Made by a program: the position numbers and the translations under genes. This document shows, in pieces, positions 17,073 through 25,296 of a stretch of 44,355 nucleotides of DNA. Source of the stretch: RGUW01 sp049421025 (GTDB lineage Bacteria > Cyanobacteriota > Cyanobacteriia > PCC-6307 > Cyanobiaceae); the NCBI GenBank assembly GCA_049421025.1, contig JBMSMG010000006.1, positions 1 to 44,355 of the forward strand, read 5' to 3'. The notes beneath the pieces were generated by a model, which worked only from the letters and a program-made list of their open reading frames with translations, made no database searches and was not told the DNA's origin. The stretch's first letter is position 1; each line of letters opens with the position of its first letter.

Positions 17073-18491
17073 ATGGCCAAAACAGCCCAAGACGTCCTTC
17101 GCATGATCAAAGACGAAGGGATCGAACTGATCGATCTCAAGTTCGTCGATCTGCACGGCAAATGGCAGCACCTGACCGTTTGCGAGGACCTGATCGATGC
17201 CGAAGCCTTCAGCAGTGGCGTGGCCTTCGACGGTTCATCGATCCGCGGCTGGAAAGCGATCAATGAGTCGGACATGGCGATGGTGCCCGATCCCAACACG
17301 GCCTGGATCGATCCCTTCTACAGCCACAAGACGCTCAGCCTGATCTGCTCGATCCAAGAGCCCCGCAGCGGCAAGCCCTATGCACGCTGCCCGCGCGCGC
17401 TGGCGCAAAAGGCCCTCGATTACCTGGCCACCACCGGCATCGCCGATACGGCTTACTTCGGTCCTGAGCCTGAATTCTTTGTCTTCGACGACGTTCGCTA
17501 CACCTCAGGCAGCGGCAGCAGCTTCTACAGCGTCGATTCGATCGAAGCGCCCTGGAACACCGCCCGCCTTGAAGAGGGCGGCAACCTGGCCTACAAGATT
17601 CAGCTGAAGGAGGGCTACTTCCCAGTCGCCCCCAACGACACGCTGCAGGACATGCGCACCGAGATGCTGCTCACCATGGGCAGCCTTGGCGTCCCCATCG
17701 AAAAGCAGCACCACGAGGTGGCAACGGCCCAGCACGAACTTGGCATCAAGTTCGCCGAGCTGATCAGCGCAGCCGACAACGTGATGATCTACAAGTACGT
17801 GGTGCGCAACATTGCCAAGAAGTACGGCAAGACCGCCACGTTCATGCCCAAGCCGATCTTTGCCGACAACGGCAGCGGCATGCACGTGCACCAGAGCCTC
17901 TGGAAGGGCGGCCAGCCGCTGTTCTGGGGTGAAGGCACCTACGCCAACCTCTCCCAGACCGCCCGCTGGTACATCGGCGGCCTGCTGAAGCACGCCCCCA
18001 GCTTCCTGGCCTTCACCAACCCCACCACCAACAGCTACAAGCGTCTGGTGCCGGGCTTCGAGGCACCGGTGAACCTGGTGTACTCCCAGGGCAACCGCTC
18101 CGCCGCCGTGCGCATCCCGCTCACCGGCATGAACCCCAAGGCCAAGCGCCTGGAGTTCCGCTCCGGCGACGCCCTCTCCAACCCCTACCTGGGCTTCGCC
18201 GCCATGCTCATGGCCGGCATCGACGGCATCAAGAACCAGATCGACCCCGGTGATGGCACCGACGTTGACCTGTTCGAGCTGTCGGCCGAAGAACTGGCCA
18301 AGATCTCGACCGTGCCCGCCTCGCTCAATGGCGCCCTCGAGGCCCTCGATGCCGACAAGGACTACCTGCTGGCTGGCGGCGTCTTCACCGAAGACTTCAT
18401 CAACAACTGGATCGCCCTGAAGTACGAAGAGGTGCAGCAGCTGCGTCAGCGGCCCCACCCCCACGAGTTCGTGATGTACTACGACGCCTGA
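17073..18491 (+). CDS. glnA: Glutamine synthetase type I
   Basis: Assimilates ammonium into glutamine using ATP; the product is a dodecamer. The 472-residue protein has GPEPEFFVFD, NGSGMHVHQSLWK, KRLVPGFEAPVNLVYS and NRSAAVRIP, covering the metal, ATP and glutamate sites. At the position of the adenylylated Tyr of enteric GlnA (NLYDLP) it reads DLFELS, with Phe401. Control by adenylylation is therefore impossible; cyanobacteria instead use inactivating factors. Codons in the second half are strikingly C-ending, as in a highly expressed gene. It has an NtcA-like promoter and its own terminator. Confidence 0.98.
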   Translation: MAKTAQDVLRMIKDEGIELIDLKFVDLHGKWQHLTVCEDLIDAEAFSSGVAFDGSSIRGWKAINESDMAMVPDPNTAWIDPFYSHKTLSLICSIQEPRSGKPYARCPRALAQKALDYLATTGIADTAYFGPEPEFFVFDDVRYTSGSGSSFYSVDSIEAPWNTARLEEGGNLAYKIQLKEGYFPVAPNDTLQDMRTEMLLTMGSLGVPIEKQHHEVATAQHELGIKFAELISAADNVMIYKYVVRNIAKKYGKTATFMPKPIFADNGSGMHVHQSLWKGGQPLFWGEGTYANLSQTARWYIGGLLKHAPSFLAFTNPTTNSYKRLVPGFEAPVNLVYSQGNRSAAVRIPLTGMNPKAKRLEFRSGDALSNPYLGFAAMLMAGIDGIKNQIDPGDGTDVDLFELSAEELAKISTVPASLNGALEALDADKDYLLAGGVFTEDFINNWIALKYEEVQQLRQRPHPHEFVMYYDA

Positions 18492-18530
18492 TCGACAGCT
18501 CAGCGCTGCAACGCTCAGACAGTCATCAAC

Positions 18531-18559
18531 AAGCCCCCTGCGCGCAGGGGGCTTTTTTT
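18531..18559 (+). terminator. Rho-independent terminator of glnA
   Basis: A perfect 24-base palindrome (AAGCCCCCTGCG and its complement) is followed by seven T, starting 40 bases after the glnA stop. This is a textbook strong terminator. Confidence 0.93.
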
Positions 18560-18589
18560 GTGCGTTTTAGGTCGTGAGGTTGCTGTGCT

Positions 18590-18605
18590 GCCAAGACGTC
18601 TTGGC
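18590..18605. promoter_or_regulatory. Perfect 16-bp palindrome upstream of methyltransferase
   Basis: GCCAAGACGTCTTGGC is perfectly self-complementary. It stands just past the glnA terminator and 80 bases before the methyltransferase ATG. There is no T-run, so it is not a terminator. A dimeric transcription-factor site is a reasonable guess; I do not recognise the motif. Confidence 0.4.
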
Positions 18606-18685
18606 GAGTGGACCAGCGTGGAACGCGCTCAGGCCCACGATCCGTTGGAATGGGCGGATCTGACGATCTTTGTCGCACCGACGTC

Positions 18686-19744
18686 ATGGCCGATCTGCTG
18701 ACCAAGCTCGCGTACCAGACCATGCAACAGGGCAAAGGTCTGCTCGGTCTGGTGCACAAGGAAGCCAGCACGAGGCTCATGAGCTTGGTCGCTCCAGACG
18801 GCTCGCCAAAAACCGAACCCGTCTCGCCAGAGCTGTTCCGTCAGATCAAAGCATCGATGGACCAGCTGCAGGATCTGGACTGGGAGGAGGCCGAACGGGG
18901 TCTGTACCCGGCCACGCTGCTGTTTGACGCCCCTTGGCTCGACTGGGCCGCGCGCTACCCACTGGTTTGGTTGGACACCCCGCGCACCTGGAACCGACGG
19001 CGCGAGCGCAACGTCAAGGATCTGCCCGATGACGTCGATCCCCAGGCTTATCCGGACTACTACCTGCAGAACTTTCACCACCAGAGTGATGGGTACCTGA
19101 GCGACACCTCGGCCTCCCTGTACGACTTGCAGGTCGAAATCCTGTTCAACGGCAATGCAGACCCGATGCGGCGGCGGGTGCTCGGCCCGCTGGTGCAAGG
19201 TCTTCGTGCGTTTGCAGAGCGGCCGGCATCACAACTGCGCGTGCTCGATGTTGCTACTGGTACGGGCCGCACTCTGCGCCAGATTCGCGGGGCGCTGCCC
19301 CAGGCCCAACTGGTGGGCCTTGATCTGTCGCATGCCTATCTGCGGCAGGCCAATCGCTGGCTCAGTCAGCTGCCAGGCGAACTGCCGCAACTGGTGCAGG
19401 GCAATGCTGAAGCCATGCCGTTTGCCGATGCCAGCATGCAAGCGATCACCTGTGTGTTCTTGCTGCACGAGCTGCCGGCCGCTGCCCGCCAGAACGTTCT
19501 CAAGGACTGCTTCAGGCTGCTTGAACCCGGTGGGGTGCTGGTGTTGGCTGATTCAGTGCAGCTGGCAGATTCACCCCAGTTCGAATTGGTGATGGACAAC
19601 TTCCGTAAGGCATTTCACGAGCCCTACTACCCCGACTACATCCGCGACGACATCGATCAACGCCTCAAGCAGGCTGGCTTTGAGGCGATCAGCGGCGCCT
19701 CGCACTTCATGAGCCGGGTCTGGCAAGCGCGCAAACCGCGCTGA
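18686..19744 (+). CDS. Class I SAM-dependent methyltransferase
   Basis: A 352-residue protein. The C-terminal half is a Rossmann-fold methyltransferase: motif I RVLDVATGTGRTL at about 185-197, the acidic loop VGLDLSHAYL, NAEAMPFADAS, and LLEPGGVLVLADS. The N-terminal 150 residues are a separate region with many aromatic and acidic residues (LYPATLLFDAPWLDW, DYYLQNFHHQ). The GNAEAMPF-type motif resembles UbiE/MenG-like enzymes, but the substrate is not identified. ATG 18686 (MADLLTKLAY) is favoured over upstream in-frame starts, which lie in the promoter region with the 16-bp palindrome. Confidence 0.82.
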   Translation: MADLLTKLAYQTMQQGKGLLGLVHKEASTRLMSLVAPDGSPKTEPVSPELFRQIKASMDQLQDLDWEEAERGLYPATLLFDAPWLDWAARYPLVWLDTPRTWNRRRERNVKDLPDDVDPQAYPDYYLQNFHHQSDGYLSDTSASLYDLQVEILFNGNADPMRRRVLGPLVQGLRAFAERPASQLRVLDVATGTGRTLRQIRGALPQAQLVGLDLSHAYLRQANRWLSQLPGELPQLVQGNAEAMPFADASMQAITCVFLLHELPAAARQNVLKDCFRLLEPGGVLVLADSVQLADSPQFELVMDNFRKAFHEPYYPDYIRDDIDQRLKQAGFEAISGASHFMSRVWQARKPR

Positions 19745-19750
19745 CCATGC

Positions 19751-20011
19751 TCAACGCTGCAGCAGCCAGGCCAGCAGCATGCCAAGCCCGCCCCAGCGCA
19801 AGATGCGCCAGAAACGCTCAGCTCCCCCTGCTGGCAAGAGCTCGGGCGGCATGGCCTCGAGCAACCGCTGAGCCAGCGCCAGTCGCTGGCGGTGGCGCCG
19901 CAACGCAACACCACTGCTGCCGCGGGTCTGAACCGGCAGGCTCATCAGCGCGGCCAACTGATGCAGCACACGCGGTGGTTGCAGGCCAGATAGCGATCGC
20001 TGCGCGCGCAT
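19751..20011 (-). CDS. Small protein with C-terminal membrane helix, unknown
   Basis: An 86-residue, arginine-rich protein (ALRRHRQRLALAQRLLEAMP) ending in one hydrophobic helix (ILRWGGLGMLLAWLL), so probably tail-anchored. It converges with the methyltransferase (6 bases between stops) and is divergent from the DUF6439-like gene. No domain is recognised. Its neat fit between genes supports it, but a small unrecognised ORF always carries doubt. Confidence 0.5.
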   Translation of the reverse strand: MRAQRSLSGLQPPRVLHQLAALMSLPVQTRGSSGVALRRHRQRLALAQRLLEAMPPELLPAGGAERFWRILRWGGLGMLLAWLLQR

Positions 20012-20066
20012 CGACTGAGGATCAGCTCACGCCAGGATGGCGCGGTTTCATCGCTTGAGAAGCAAC

Positions 20067-20348
20067 GTGAGCGACCGGCAGGGCGATTGGCCCAGTGGTG
20101 CCCTCGAGCAGGCGATCGCACTGCAGCGCCAGCTCAGCATTGCTGAACGCGACTGGCACCGACTCAAAAACGACCGATCACGCCGCGCAGCCGAGCAACT
20201 GGCCGCAGCGCTTGTGCAGCTCATCGCTGGCGATCCTGCAGGATCAGCTGATTCTTCTGGTGCACGGGCGCGCTCTCTGGAATTGCTCGAGCAGGCCGGG
20301 CGCTGGCTGCGCCATGAGATCAGCGATCCAGGCTGCGGACGGCGGTAG
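20067..20348 (+). CDS. DUF6439-like small protein
   Basis: About 93 residues from GTG 20067 (an ATG at 20037 in the same frame would add ten). ERDWHRLKNDRSRRAAEQLA, then LVQLI, and the ending GRWLRHEISDPG recall the cyanobacterial family DUF6439, whose members share a DWHRLK...RA.EQLAAAL core. Function is unknown. The last 29 bases overlap the convergent RsbW-like gene. Confidence 0.6.
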   Translation: MSDRQGDWPSGALEQAIALQRQLSIAERDWHRLKNDRSRRAAEQLAAALVQLIAGDPAGSADSSGARARSLELLEQAGRWLRHEISDPGCGRR

Positions 20349-20742
20349 CCGCTGAGCGGCTCACTGCGAGCTGCAGCCGATTGCCGCGGCGGCTCCAGCG
20401 CACATCATCAAAGCAGTGATGAATCAAAAACAAGCCTCGACCGCCCGTGGCATCACAGTCCTCAGGTAAGCAGCCGCTGCGGCCATGAAGCGGCAGCCCA
20501 GGCCCTTCGTCCTGAACCTGATAGATCCACCAGCGGGGGGTTTCGATCCGGCGGATGCGCACACATTTGCTCGGGTCGCAGCCATTGCCATGCCGTACCG
20601 CATTGACCAGTGCTTCCTGCAATCCCAGCTGCAGCTTGGACTGCAGCTCATGACAGCGCACAGGCTCCAGCAACAGTTCAAGCAGCGGTGCGAGCTGCAG
20701 GGTGGATGGGGTGATGAAATCAGACCAACGCAGGGTCTTCAC
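20320..20742 (-). CDS. RsbW-like ATP-binding (anti-sigma factor type) protein
   Basis: A 140-residue GHKL-fold protein. The N box is EALVNAVRHGN (Glu43, Asn47), the G1 box DEGPGLP at 78-84 and the G2 box GGRGLFLI near 99-106. This is the stand-alone kinase type that phosphorylates anti-sigma-factor antagonists or binds sigma factors. The start is GTG 20742. No anti-sigma antagonist (STAS) gene is adjacent; the SpoIIAA-like protein at 43.2 kb is of a different subgroup. Confidence 0.8.
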   Translation of the reverse strand: MKTLRWSDFITPSTLQLAPLLELLLEPVRCHELQSKLQLGLQEALVNAVRHGNGCDPSKCVRIRRIETPRWWIYQVQDEGPGLPLHGRSGCLPEDCDATGGRGLFLIHHCFDDVRWSRRGNRLQLAVSRSAATAVRSLDR

Positions 20743-20802
20743 CGGGCCGAAACCGCAGCCATGTCTTGACCCTAAACCGGACGGTTCGCCGGCCCTGAGG
20801 CT

Positions 20803-21519
20803 TCACACGCGCTGTTGCAGTCCAGGGTGATTAAGCAGGGCATCCATCAGGCGCACACCACGCAACTGATTGACCAGGGGCATATGCCCTTCAGGCGCCT
20901 CAAGGGTCCAGGTGAACGATCCCGGGTAACGGGTCCACAGGCCTGCGCTCTTCCAGCCGATGCGAGGCCAGAGACGCTCCCAGCGGCCGCCACAGCTCTC
21001 AAGCAACCGGGCCTGAATCGAAAAGCCGAAGCGCCCCCGTGAATACACCAGCCAGAGGCGATCAAGACTCTGCAGATCAACCGCCGGCATCGGCGGGACC
21101 TCGCTGTAATAGACGTAGCCGCGTGCTTCGGCAGCAGGGCCAGCCAACTGGCGCAACAGGGCACTGGTCAGGCGGTCGGCCTGCTCAAAATCCAGCTCTA
21201 CAAGCGCCCGTTGCAAAGGCACAAGATCAATCCCTGCCGCCGAGGTGACATGGAGCCAGCCGTTGGGGTGTTGCAGCCACCATTGCTGCTGCGCGTCGGG
21301 GCTGATCGTCCCCAACAGCAACTGAATCAAAAAGCCCGCCGCCCAGTCCTCTCCAGCGGGGTCGCAGCGGTTCAGGCGATCAGGAATGTGAGCAACCAGT
21401 TCGGAAGCGCGAGCCTCAAGTTGGGGCAACAGGGAGCGGCGCTGCCGCTCGGAGGCCGCCAAAAATCGATCCAGCAGTTGCTCAGCAGTCGCGGTGGCAG
21501 CCGGAGGACCGGAGAGCAT
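20803..21519 (-). CDS. gun4: GUN4 domain protein
   Basis: Porphyrin-binding activator of magnesium chelatase in chlorophyll synthesis. The 238-residue protein has an N-terminal helical domain (to about 90) and a GUN4 core with DRLWLVYSRGRFGFSIQ, WPRIGWKSAG and YPGSFTWTLEAPEGHMPL. ATG 21519 (MLSGPPAAT) is 31 bases from the divergent mnmH start; longer in-frame versions would be antisense to mnmH. Several cyanobacteria have more than one GUN4-domain gene, so this could be a paralogue. Confidence 0.9.
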   Translation of the reverse strand: MLSGPPAATATAEQLLDRFLAASERQRRSLLPQLEARASELVAHIPDRLNRCDPAGEDWAAGFLIQLLLGTISPDAQQQWWLQHPNGWLHVTSAAGIDLVPLQRALVELDFEQADRLTSALLRQLAGPAAEARGYVYYSEVPPMPAVDLQSLDRLWLVYSRGRFGFSIQARLLESCGGRWERLWPRIGWKSAGLWTRYPGSFTWTLEAPEGHMPLVNQLRGVRLMDALLNHPGLQQRV

Positions 21520-21550
21520 GGGGTGCCGAGGCGGCCAATCTGCGCCCACT

Positions 21551-22630
21551 ATGTCAGCTAAGACCGATGCCCCAGGGCTGATGCCAAGCCAACCGCCGCT
21601 GCCGGTGGACGCCTTTTTGGCCTTGCGTGGCCCGCTGATCGATGTGCGCAGTCCCGCTGAATTCAGCCAGGGACACCTGCCTGGGGCACTCAACCTGCCG
21701 CTGTTCAATGACGACGAACGCAGCTGCATCGGCACGCTTTACAAGCATCAGGGCCGCAGCGCAGCGGTGCTACAGGGCCTGGAGCTGGTGGGGCCGCGGC
21801 TGGCACAGATGGCCAACAGCCTGCTTGAGCTGGCAGGCTCGAATGCAAGCGAGCTGCGGCTGTACTGCTGGCGCGGCGGCATGCGCTCAGGCAGCGTTGC
21901 CTGGCTGGCTGAGACCTCCGGGCTGCACTGCCACCTCTTAGAAGGTGGTTACAAGACCTTTCGCCGCTGGGTATTGGCGAGCTTTGAGCGGCCCTGGCCG
22001 CTGGTGCTCCTTGGCGGGCGCACCGGCAGTGGCAAAACCGAACTGCTGCAGGCCCTGGAGAACCAAGGAGGATCAGTAATCGACCTTGAAGGTCTGGCCC
22101 ACCATCGGGGTAGCAGCTTCGGGGGCCTGGGCATGGCGCCGCAGCCCAGCACTGAACACTATGAAAATCGCCTGGCCATGGCCCTGTACCGCTGCGCCGC
22201 CCAGGCTGCGCCGATCTGGCTCGAAGCCGAAAGCGCCCAGGTCGGCCGCTGCCGCATCCCGGCAGGACTGTGGCGTCAAATGCAGCAGGCACCTGTGGTG
22301 GAGCTGCAACGCAGTGATGACGAACGGGTGCAGCGGCTGGTTGGTGTGTATGGCGATCAGGGTGAAGAAGCCCTCAGCGAAGCCACACGCCGCATCAGCA
22401 AGCGGCTGGGCCCCCAGCGCACAGCGCTGGCGCTCGAAGCGATCGCCAACGGCGACATGGCAGCGGCATGCCGCCACATGCTCGACTACTACGACCGTTG
22501 CTACGACCACGAGCTGCTAGGACGCAGTCAAGCTCCAAGGCTGCAACTTGATGGCAGCACCCAGAGCGATAGGAGCCTGGCCACCCAATTGCTGCAGTGG
22601 CAATCAGAGCAGACCTGGAAGCTCGATTAA
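21551..22630 (+). CDS. mnmH: tRNA 2-selenouridine synthase
   Basis: Replaces sulfur by selenium (or adds a geranyl group) at 2-thiouridine 34 of some tRNAs. The 359-residue protein has a rhodanese domain with catalytic Cys106 in YCWRGGMRSGS, then a P-loop domain with GGRTGSGKT at 155-163. IDLEGLAHHRGSSFGG is a further family hallmark. ATG 21551 is chosen. It is the first gene of a run with psb28 and two AI-2E-family genes. The seleno reaction needs selenophosphate synthetase (selD), which is not in view. Confidence 0.92.
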   Translation: MSAKTDAPGLMPSQPPLPVDAFLALRGPLIDVRSPAEFSQGHLPGALNLPLFNDDERSCIGTLYKHQGRSAAVLQGLELVGPRLAQMANSLLELAGSNASELRLYCWRGGMRSGSVAWLAETSGLHCHLLEGGYKTFRRWVLASFERPWPLVLLGGRTGSGKTELLQALENQGGSVIDLEGLAHHRGSSFGGLGMAPQPSTEHYENRLAMALYRCAAQAAPIWLEAESAQVGRCRIPAGLWRQMQQAPVVELQRSDDERVQRLVGVYGDQGEEALSEATRRISKRLGPQRTALALEAIANGDMAAACRHMLDYYDRCYDHELLGRSQAPRLQLDGSTQSDRSLATQLLQWQSEQTWKLD

Positions 22631-22652
22631 CATTGCTCTTTCTGGATCAGTC

Positions 22653-23030
22653 ATGGGCGCTGCCATTCAGTTCTTTCGCGGCGTCGATGAACCGGTCGTA
22701 CCCGACATTCGCCTGACCCGCTCACGCGACGGTCGCACCGGCCAGGCTCTGTTTGTCTTTGAGCAACCCGATGCTCTCGCCCCTGAAACCATGGGCGACA
22801 TCACCGGCATGTTTTTGGTCGACGACGAGGGCACGCTGGTCACCCGCGAAGTGAAAGCGCGCTTTGTCAACGGCAAAGCCAGTGCTCTCGAGGCGACGTA
22901 CACCTGGAAAAACAACGAAGATTTTGAGCGCTTCATGCGCTTTGCCCAGCGCTACGCCGACAGTCACGATCTGGGCTTTAGCGGTAGCCAGAACGGCGGC
23001 GAGGCCACTGAAGCCTCCCCTGAAGACTGA
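22653..23030 (+). CDS. psb28: Photosystem II assembly factor Psb28
   Basis: A 125-residue cytoplasmic factor that binds PSII assembly intermediates near CP47. AAIQFFRGVDEPVVPDIRLT, FVFEQP, GMFLVDDEGTL and RFVNGKASALEATY are characteristic. The Ser/Glu-rich tail is longer than the core requires. ATG 22653 follows the mnmH stop by 22 bases, and the next gene starts 10 bases after its stop. Confidence 0.95.
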   Translation: MGAAIQFFRGVDEPVVPDIRLTRSRDGRTGQALFVFEQPDALAPETMGDITGMFLVDDEGTLVTREVKARFVNGKASALEATYTWKNNEDFERFMRFAQRYADSHDLGFSGSQNGGEATEASPED

Positions 23031-23040
23031 GGGCGCTCTT

Positions 23041-24090
23041 GTGAAACCGGCGCAGTGGCTTGGTGTCATCGCCCTGGTTGCGGCTGCAGCGCTGCTGTGG
23101 AGCCTGCGCGAGAGCCTGATCCACCTGTTTGCCGCGATCGTGCTGGCCACAGCGCTGTGCACCTTGGTGGGCTCCGTGCGCTCTCGGCTGCAGGTTGCTC
23201 GTCCCTGGGCACTGCTGATCAGCCTGGCACTGGTCACCCTGGTGCTGGGGATCATCGCGACGGCCGTGATCCCGCCCTTTGTTGAACAGTTTTCGCAGCT
23301 TTTGGGCAAGTTGCCTGAAGCGGCCAGCGAGCTGTTGCGTCTGGTGCGCAGCAGCATGGCAACGGTCAGCCAGATGCTCTACGGCCGTGACGACGCAGGC
23401 ATCAGCTGGCTGCGCAACAGTCTTGATCAAAAGCCAGATCTAGGCGGCAGTGCCAACCGGCTGCTGGGTCTGGCCGGCAACCTCGGCAGCGGCCTGGTGC
23501 AGGGGCTGTTCGTGATCGCCGTTGCGCTCATGCTGGCTGCCCAACCCGCGGCTTACCGCGAGGTGAGCGTGCTGCTGGTGCCCTCGTTCTACAGGCGACG
23601 CTTCAGGCAGGTCCTGATCCAATGCGGTGAAGCGCTCAGCGCCTGGGTTGTGGGTGTAGCGCTGAGCTCGTTGTGTGTGGGCACGCTGGCTGCCATCGGG
23701 CTGTCGTTGCTGGGCGTCAAGCTGGTCGCCGCCAACGCCGTCTTGGCTGGCCTGCTCAATGTGATTCCAAACGTCGGGCCAACGCTGAGCACCATCTTTC
23801 CGATGTCAGTGGCGCTGCTGGACAGCCCCTGGAAGTCACTGGCCGTACTGGTTCTGTATGTGGCTGTTCAAAACCTTGAGAGCTACGTGATCACCCCGTC
23901 TGTCATGCATCACCAACTGCGCCTGCTGCCAGGACTGACCTTGACGGCGCAGCTTCTGTTTACGGTTCTGTTTGGCCCATTGGGCCTCTTTCTGGCCCTG
24001 CCCCTGGCGGTCTGTGTGCAGGTGATCCTGCGTGAGGTTGTGATCCGCGACATTCTCGATCCCTGGAAGCGGCCCAAGCTCCAACCATGA
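23041..24090 (+). CDS. AI-2E family membrane transporter (first copy)
   Basis: A 349-residue protein of the AI-2E (UPF0118/PerM) family with about seven or eight membrane helices. Conserved parts are PPFVEQFSQL, VPSFYRRRF, NVIPNVGPTLSTIFP and QNLESYVITP. Start GTG 23041 follows psb28 closely. Family members include autoinducer exporters and Na+/H+ antiporters, so the substrate is uncertain. Its stop overlaps the start of the second copy. Confidence 0.88.
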   Translation: MKPAQWLGVIALVAAAALLWSLRESLIHLFAAIVLATALCTLVGSVRSRLQVARPWALLISLALVTLVLGIIATAVIPPFVEQFSQLLGKLPEAASELLRLVRSSMATVSQMLYGRDDAGISWLRNSLDQKPDLGGSANRLLGLAGNLGSGLVQGLFVIAVALMLAAQPAAYREVSVLLVPSFYRRRFRQVLIQCGEALSAWVVGVALSSLCVGTLAAIGLSLLGVKLVAANAVLAGLLNVIPNVGPTLSTIFPMSVALLDSPWKSLAVLVLYVAVQNLESYVITPSVMHHQLRLLPGLTLTAQLLFTVLFGPLGLFLALPLAVCVQVILREVVIRDILDPWKRPKLQP

Positions 24091-25088
24091 ACGCCAGAAC
24101 CCTGTTAGGGGCACTGGCCCTGATCGTTCTGGCTCTGCTCGCCTGGGAGCTGCGCTGGGTGTTGCTGGTCTTGTTTGGCGCCGTGGTGCTGGCGGTCGCG
24201 CTCGATGTGCCGATCACAGCGGTACGGCGTCTTGTGCCGTTGAACAGGCCCCTTGCCCTTGCCCTGGTGCTGGGCATCGGTGCCCTGGTCGGAACCCTGC
24301 TGATTCAACTGCTGCTGCCTGAGGTGATCGACCAGGTGCGACAGCTCACAGAGCTGCTGCCGCAACTGCTTGGCCGGATTGAACAACTCAGCCGCGGCAT
24401 CAGCTGGCCGCCCGAGCTCGAGCGCAGCCTGCTCGATGGCTCGCTGTTGCAGCGCCTGCAACCCCTGGGGAGTCAGTTGCTTGGCTTCGCCGGTGGGGCC
24501 GCCAACTCTGTCGTGCAGCTCTTGCTGATGGTTCTGCTCGCCATCCTGTTGGCGCTGAATCCAAGGGCGCACCAACGCCTGGTGGTGGCAATCACCCCAA
24601 GCTTTTATCGGGGCTCCATGCAGGAGTTGCTGGGTCGCTGCCGCAGCGCCCTCGGAGGTTGGCTGGCTGGCATGACGCTCTCGGCCTTAAGCGTGTTTGT
24701 GCTCACCTGGGCCGGACTGGCCCTGCTCAAGATTCCCCTGGCCCTGCTCAGCGCCCTGGTCTGTGGTCTGCTCACCTTCGTGCCCACGATCGGGCCGACA
24801 GTGGCAACCCTGTTGCCTTTGGCCATCGCGCTGCTGGTGTCTCCAGGGGCTGTGCTGCAGGTGCTGGTGCTGCGGCTGACGCTTCAGAACTTGGAGGCGT
24901 TTGTGATCACGCCGCTGCTGCTCAGCCAGACGGTCAACCTGCTGCCAACGGTGGCGCTCATGGCCCAGCTCAGCCTGGGGGCACTGTTGGGTCTGCCAGG
25001 CGTGCTGCTGGCCCTGCCCCTGGTGGTGGTGCTGCAGGTGATCTGCCAGCAGCTGGTGGTCAGAGAGTTGATGGACCGCTGGAGTTAA
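24087..25088 (+). CDS. AI-2E family membrane transporter (second copy)
   Basis: A 333-residue paralogue of the previous gene, translationally coupled to it (ATGA at 24087). Matching landmarks are LLPEVIDQVRQL, ITPSFYRGSM, FVPTIGPTVATLLP and QNLEAFVITP. The similarity between copies is clear but not high, pointing to an old duplication and perhaps a heteromeric transporter. Its last 29 bases overlap the convergent small membrane gene. Confidence 0.88.
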   Translation: MNARTLLGALALIVLALLAWELRWVLLVLFGAVVLAVALDVPITAVRRLVPLNRPLALALVLGIGALVGTLLIQLLLPEVIDQVRQLTELLPQLLGRIEQLSRGISWPPELERSLLDGSLLQRLQPLGSQLLGFAGGAANSVVQLLLMVLLAILLALNPRAHQRLVVAITPSFYRGSMQELLGRCRSALGGWLAGMTLSALSVFVLTWAGLALLKIPLALLSALVCGLLTFVPTIGPTVATLLPLAIALLVSPGAVLQVLVLRLTLQNLEAFVITPLLLSQTVNLLPTVALMAQLSLGALLGLPGVLLALPLVVVLQVICQQLVVRELMDRWS

Positions 25089-25296
25089 GCAAACGCTGCA
25101 ACGTCGGCAACAGCAGCAAGACCACCACAGCCAGTGGGTGAGCCAGTGCAGCCTCGCGCAGTGCCGCGAAGGTGAAGTGCTGAGCCAGCAACTGCAACTC
25201 GATGCGCAGATCCCACAGACTCAACGCACCAAGGGTGATCACCAGCGGCGATGGCGCATGCATCAGCCGGCGAAGCCCGAAGCCCCCTCTTCTCAC
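25060..25296 (-). CDS. Small membrane protein coupled to secF (78 aa)
   Basis: Begins GTG 25296, overlapping the secF stop (GTGA); ATG 25263 (MHAPSPLVITLGALSLW) is an alternative start giving 67 residues. It has one or two hydrophobic segments (PLVITLGALSLW and LAVVVLLLLPTL). The overlap with secF and its place at the end of a long operon support it. No domain is known. The 3' end overlaps the convergent AI-2E gene. Confidence 0.55.
   Translation of the reverse strand: MRRGGFGLRRLMHAPSPLVITLGALSLWDLRIELQLLAQHFTFAALREAALAHPLAVVVLLLLPTLQRLLNSSGPSTL

Noticed and set aside
17505..18464. A 319-codon open frame on the minus strand inside glnA
   Set aside because: Gly/Val/His-rich mirror of the strongly C-ending glnA codons; no domain and no start context.
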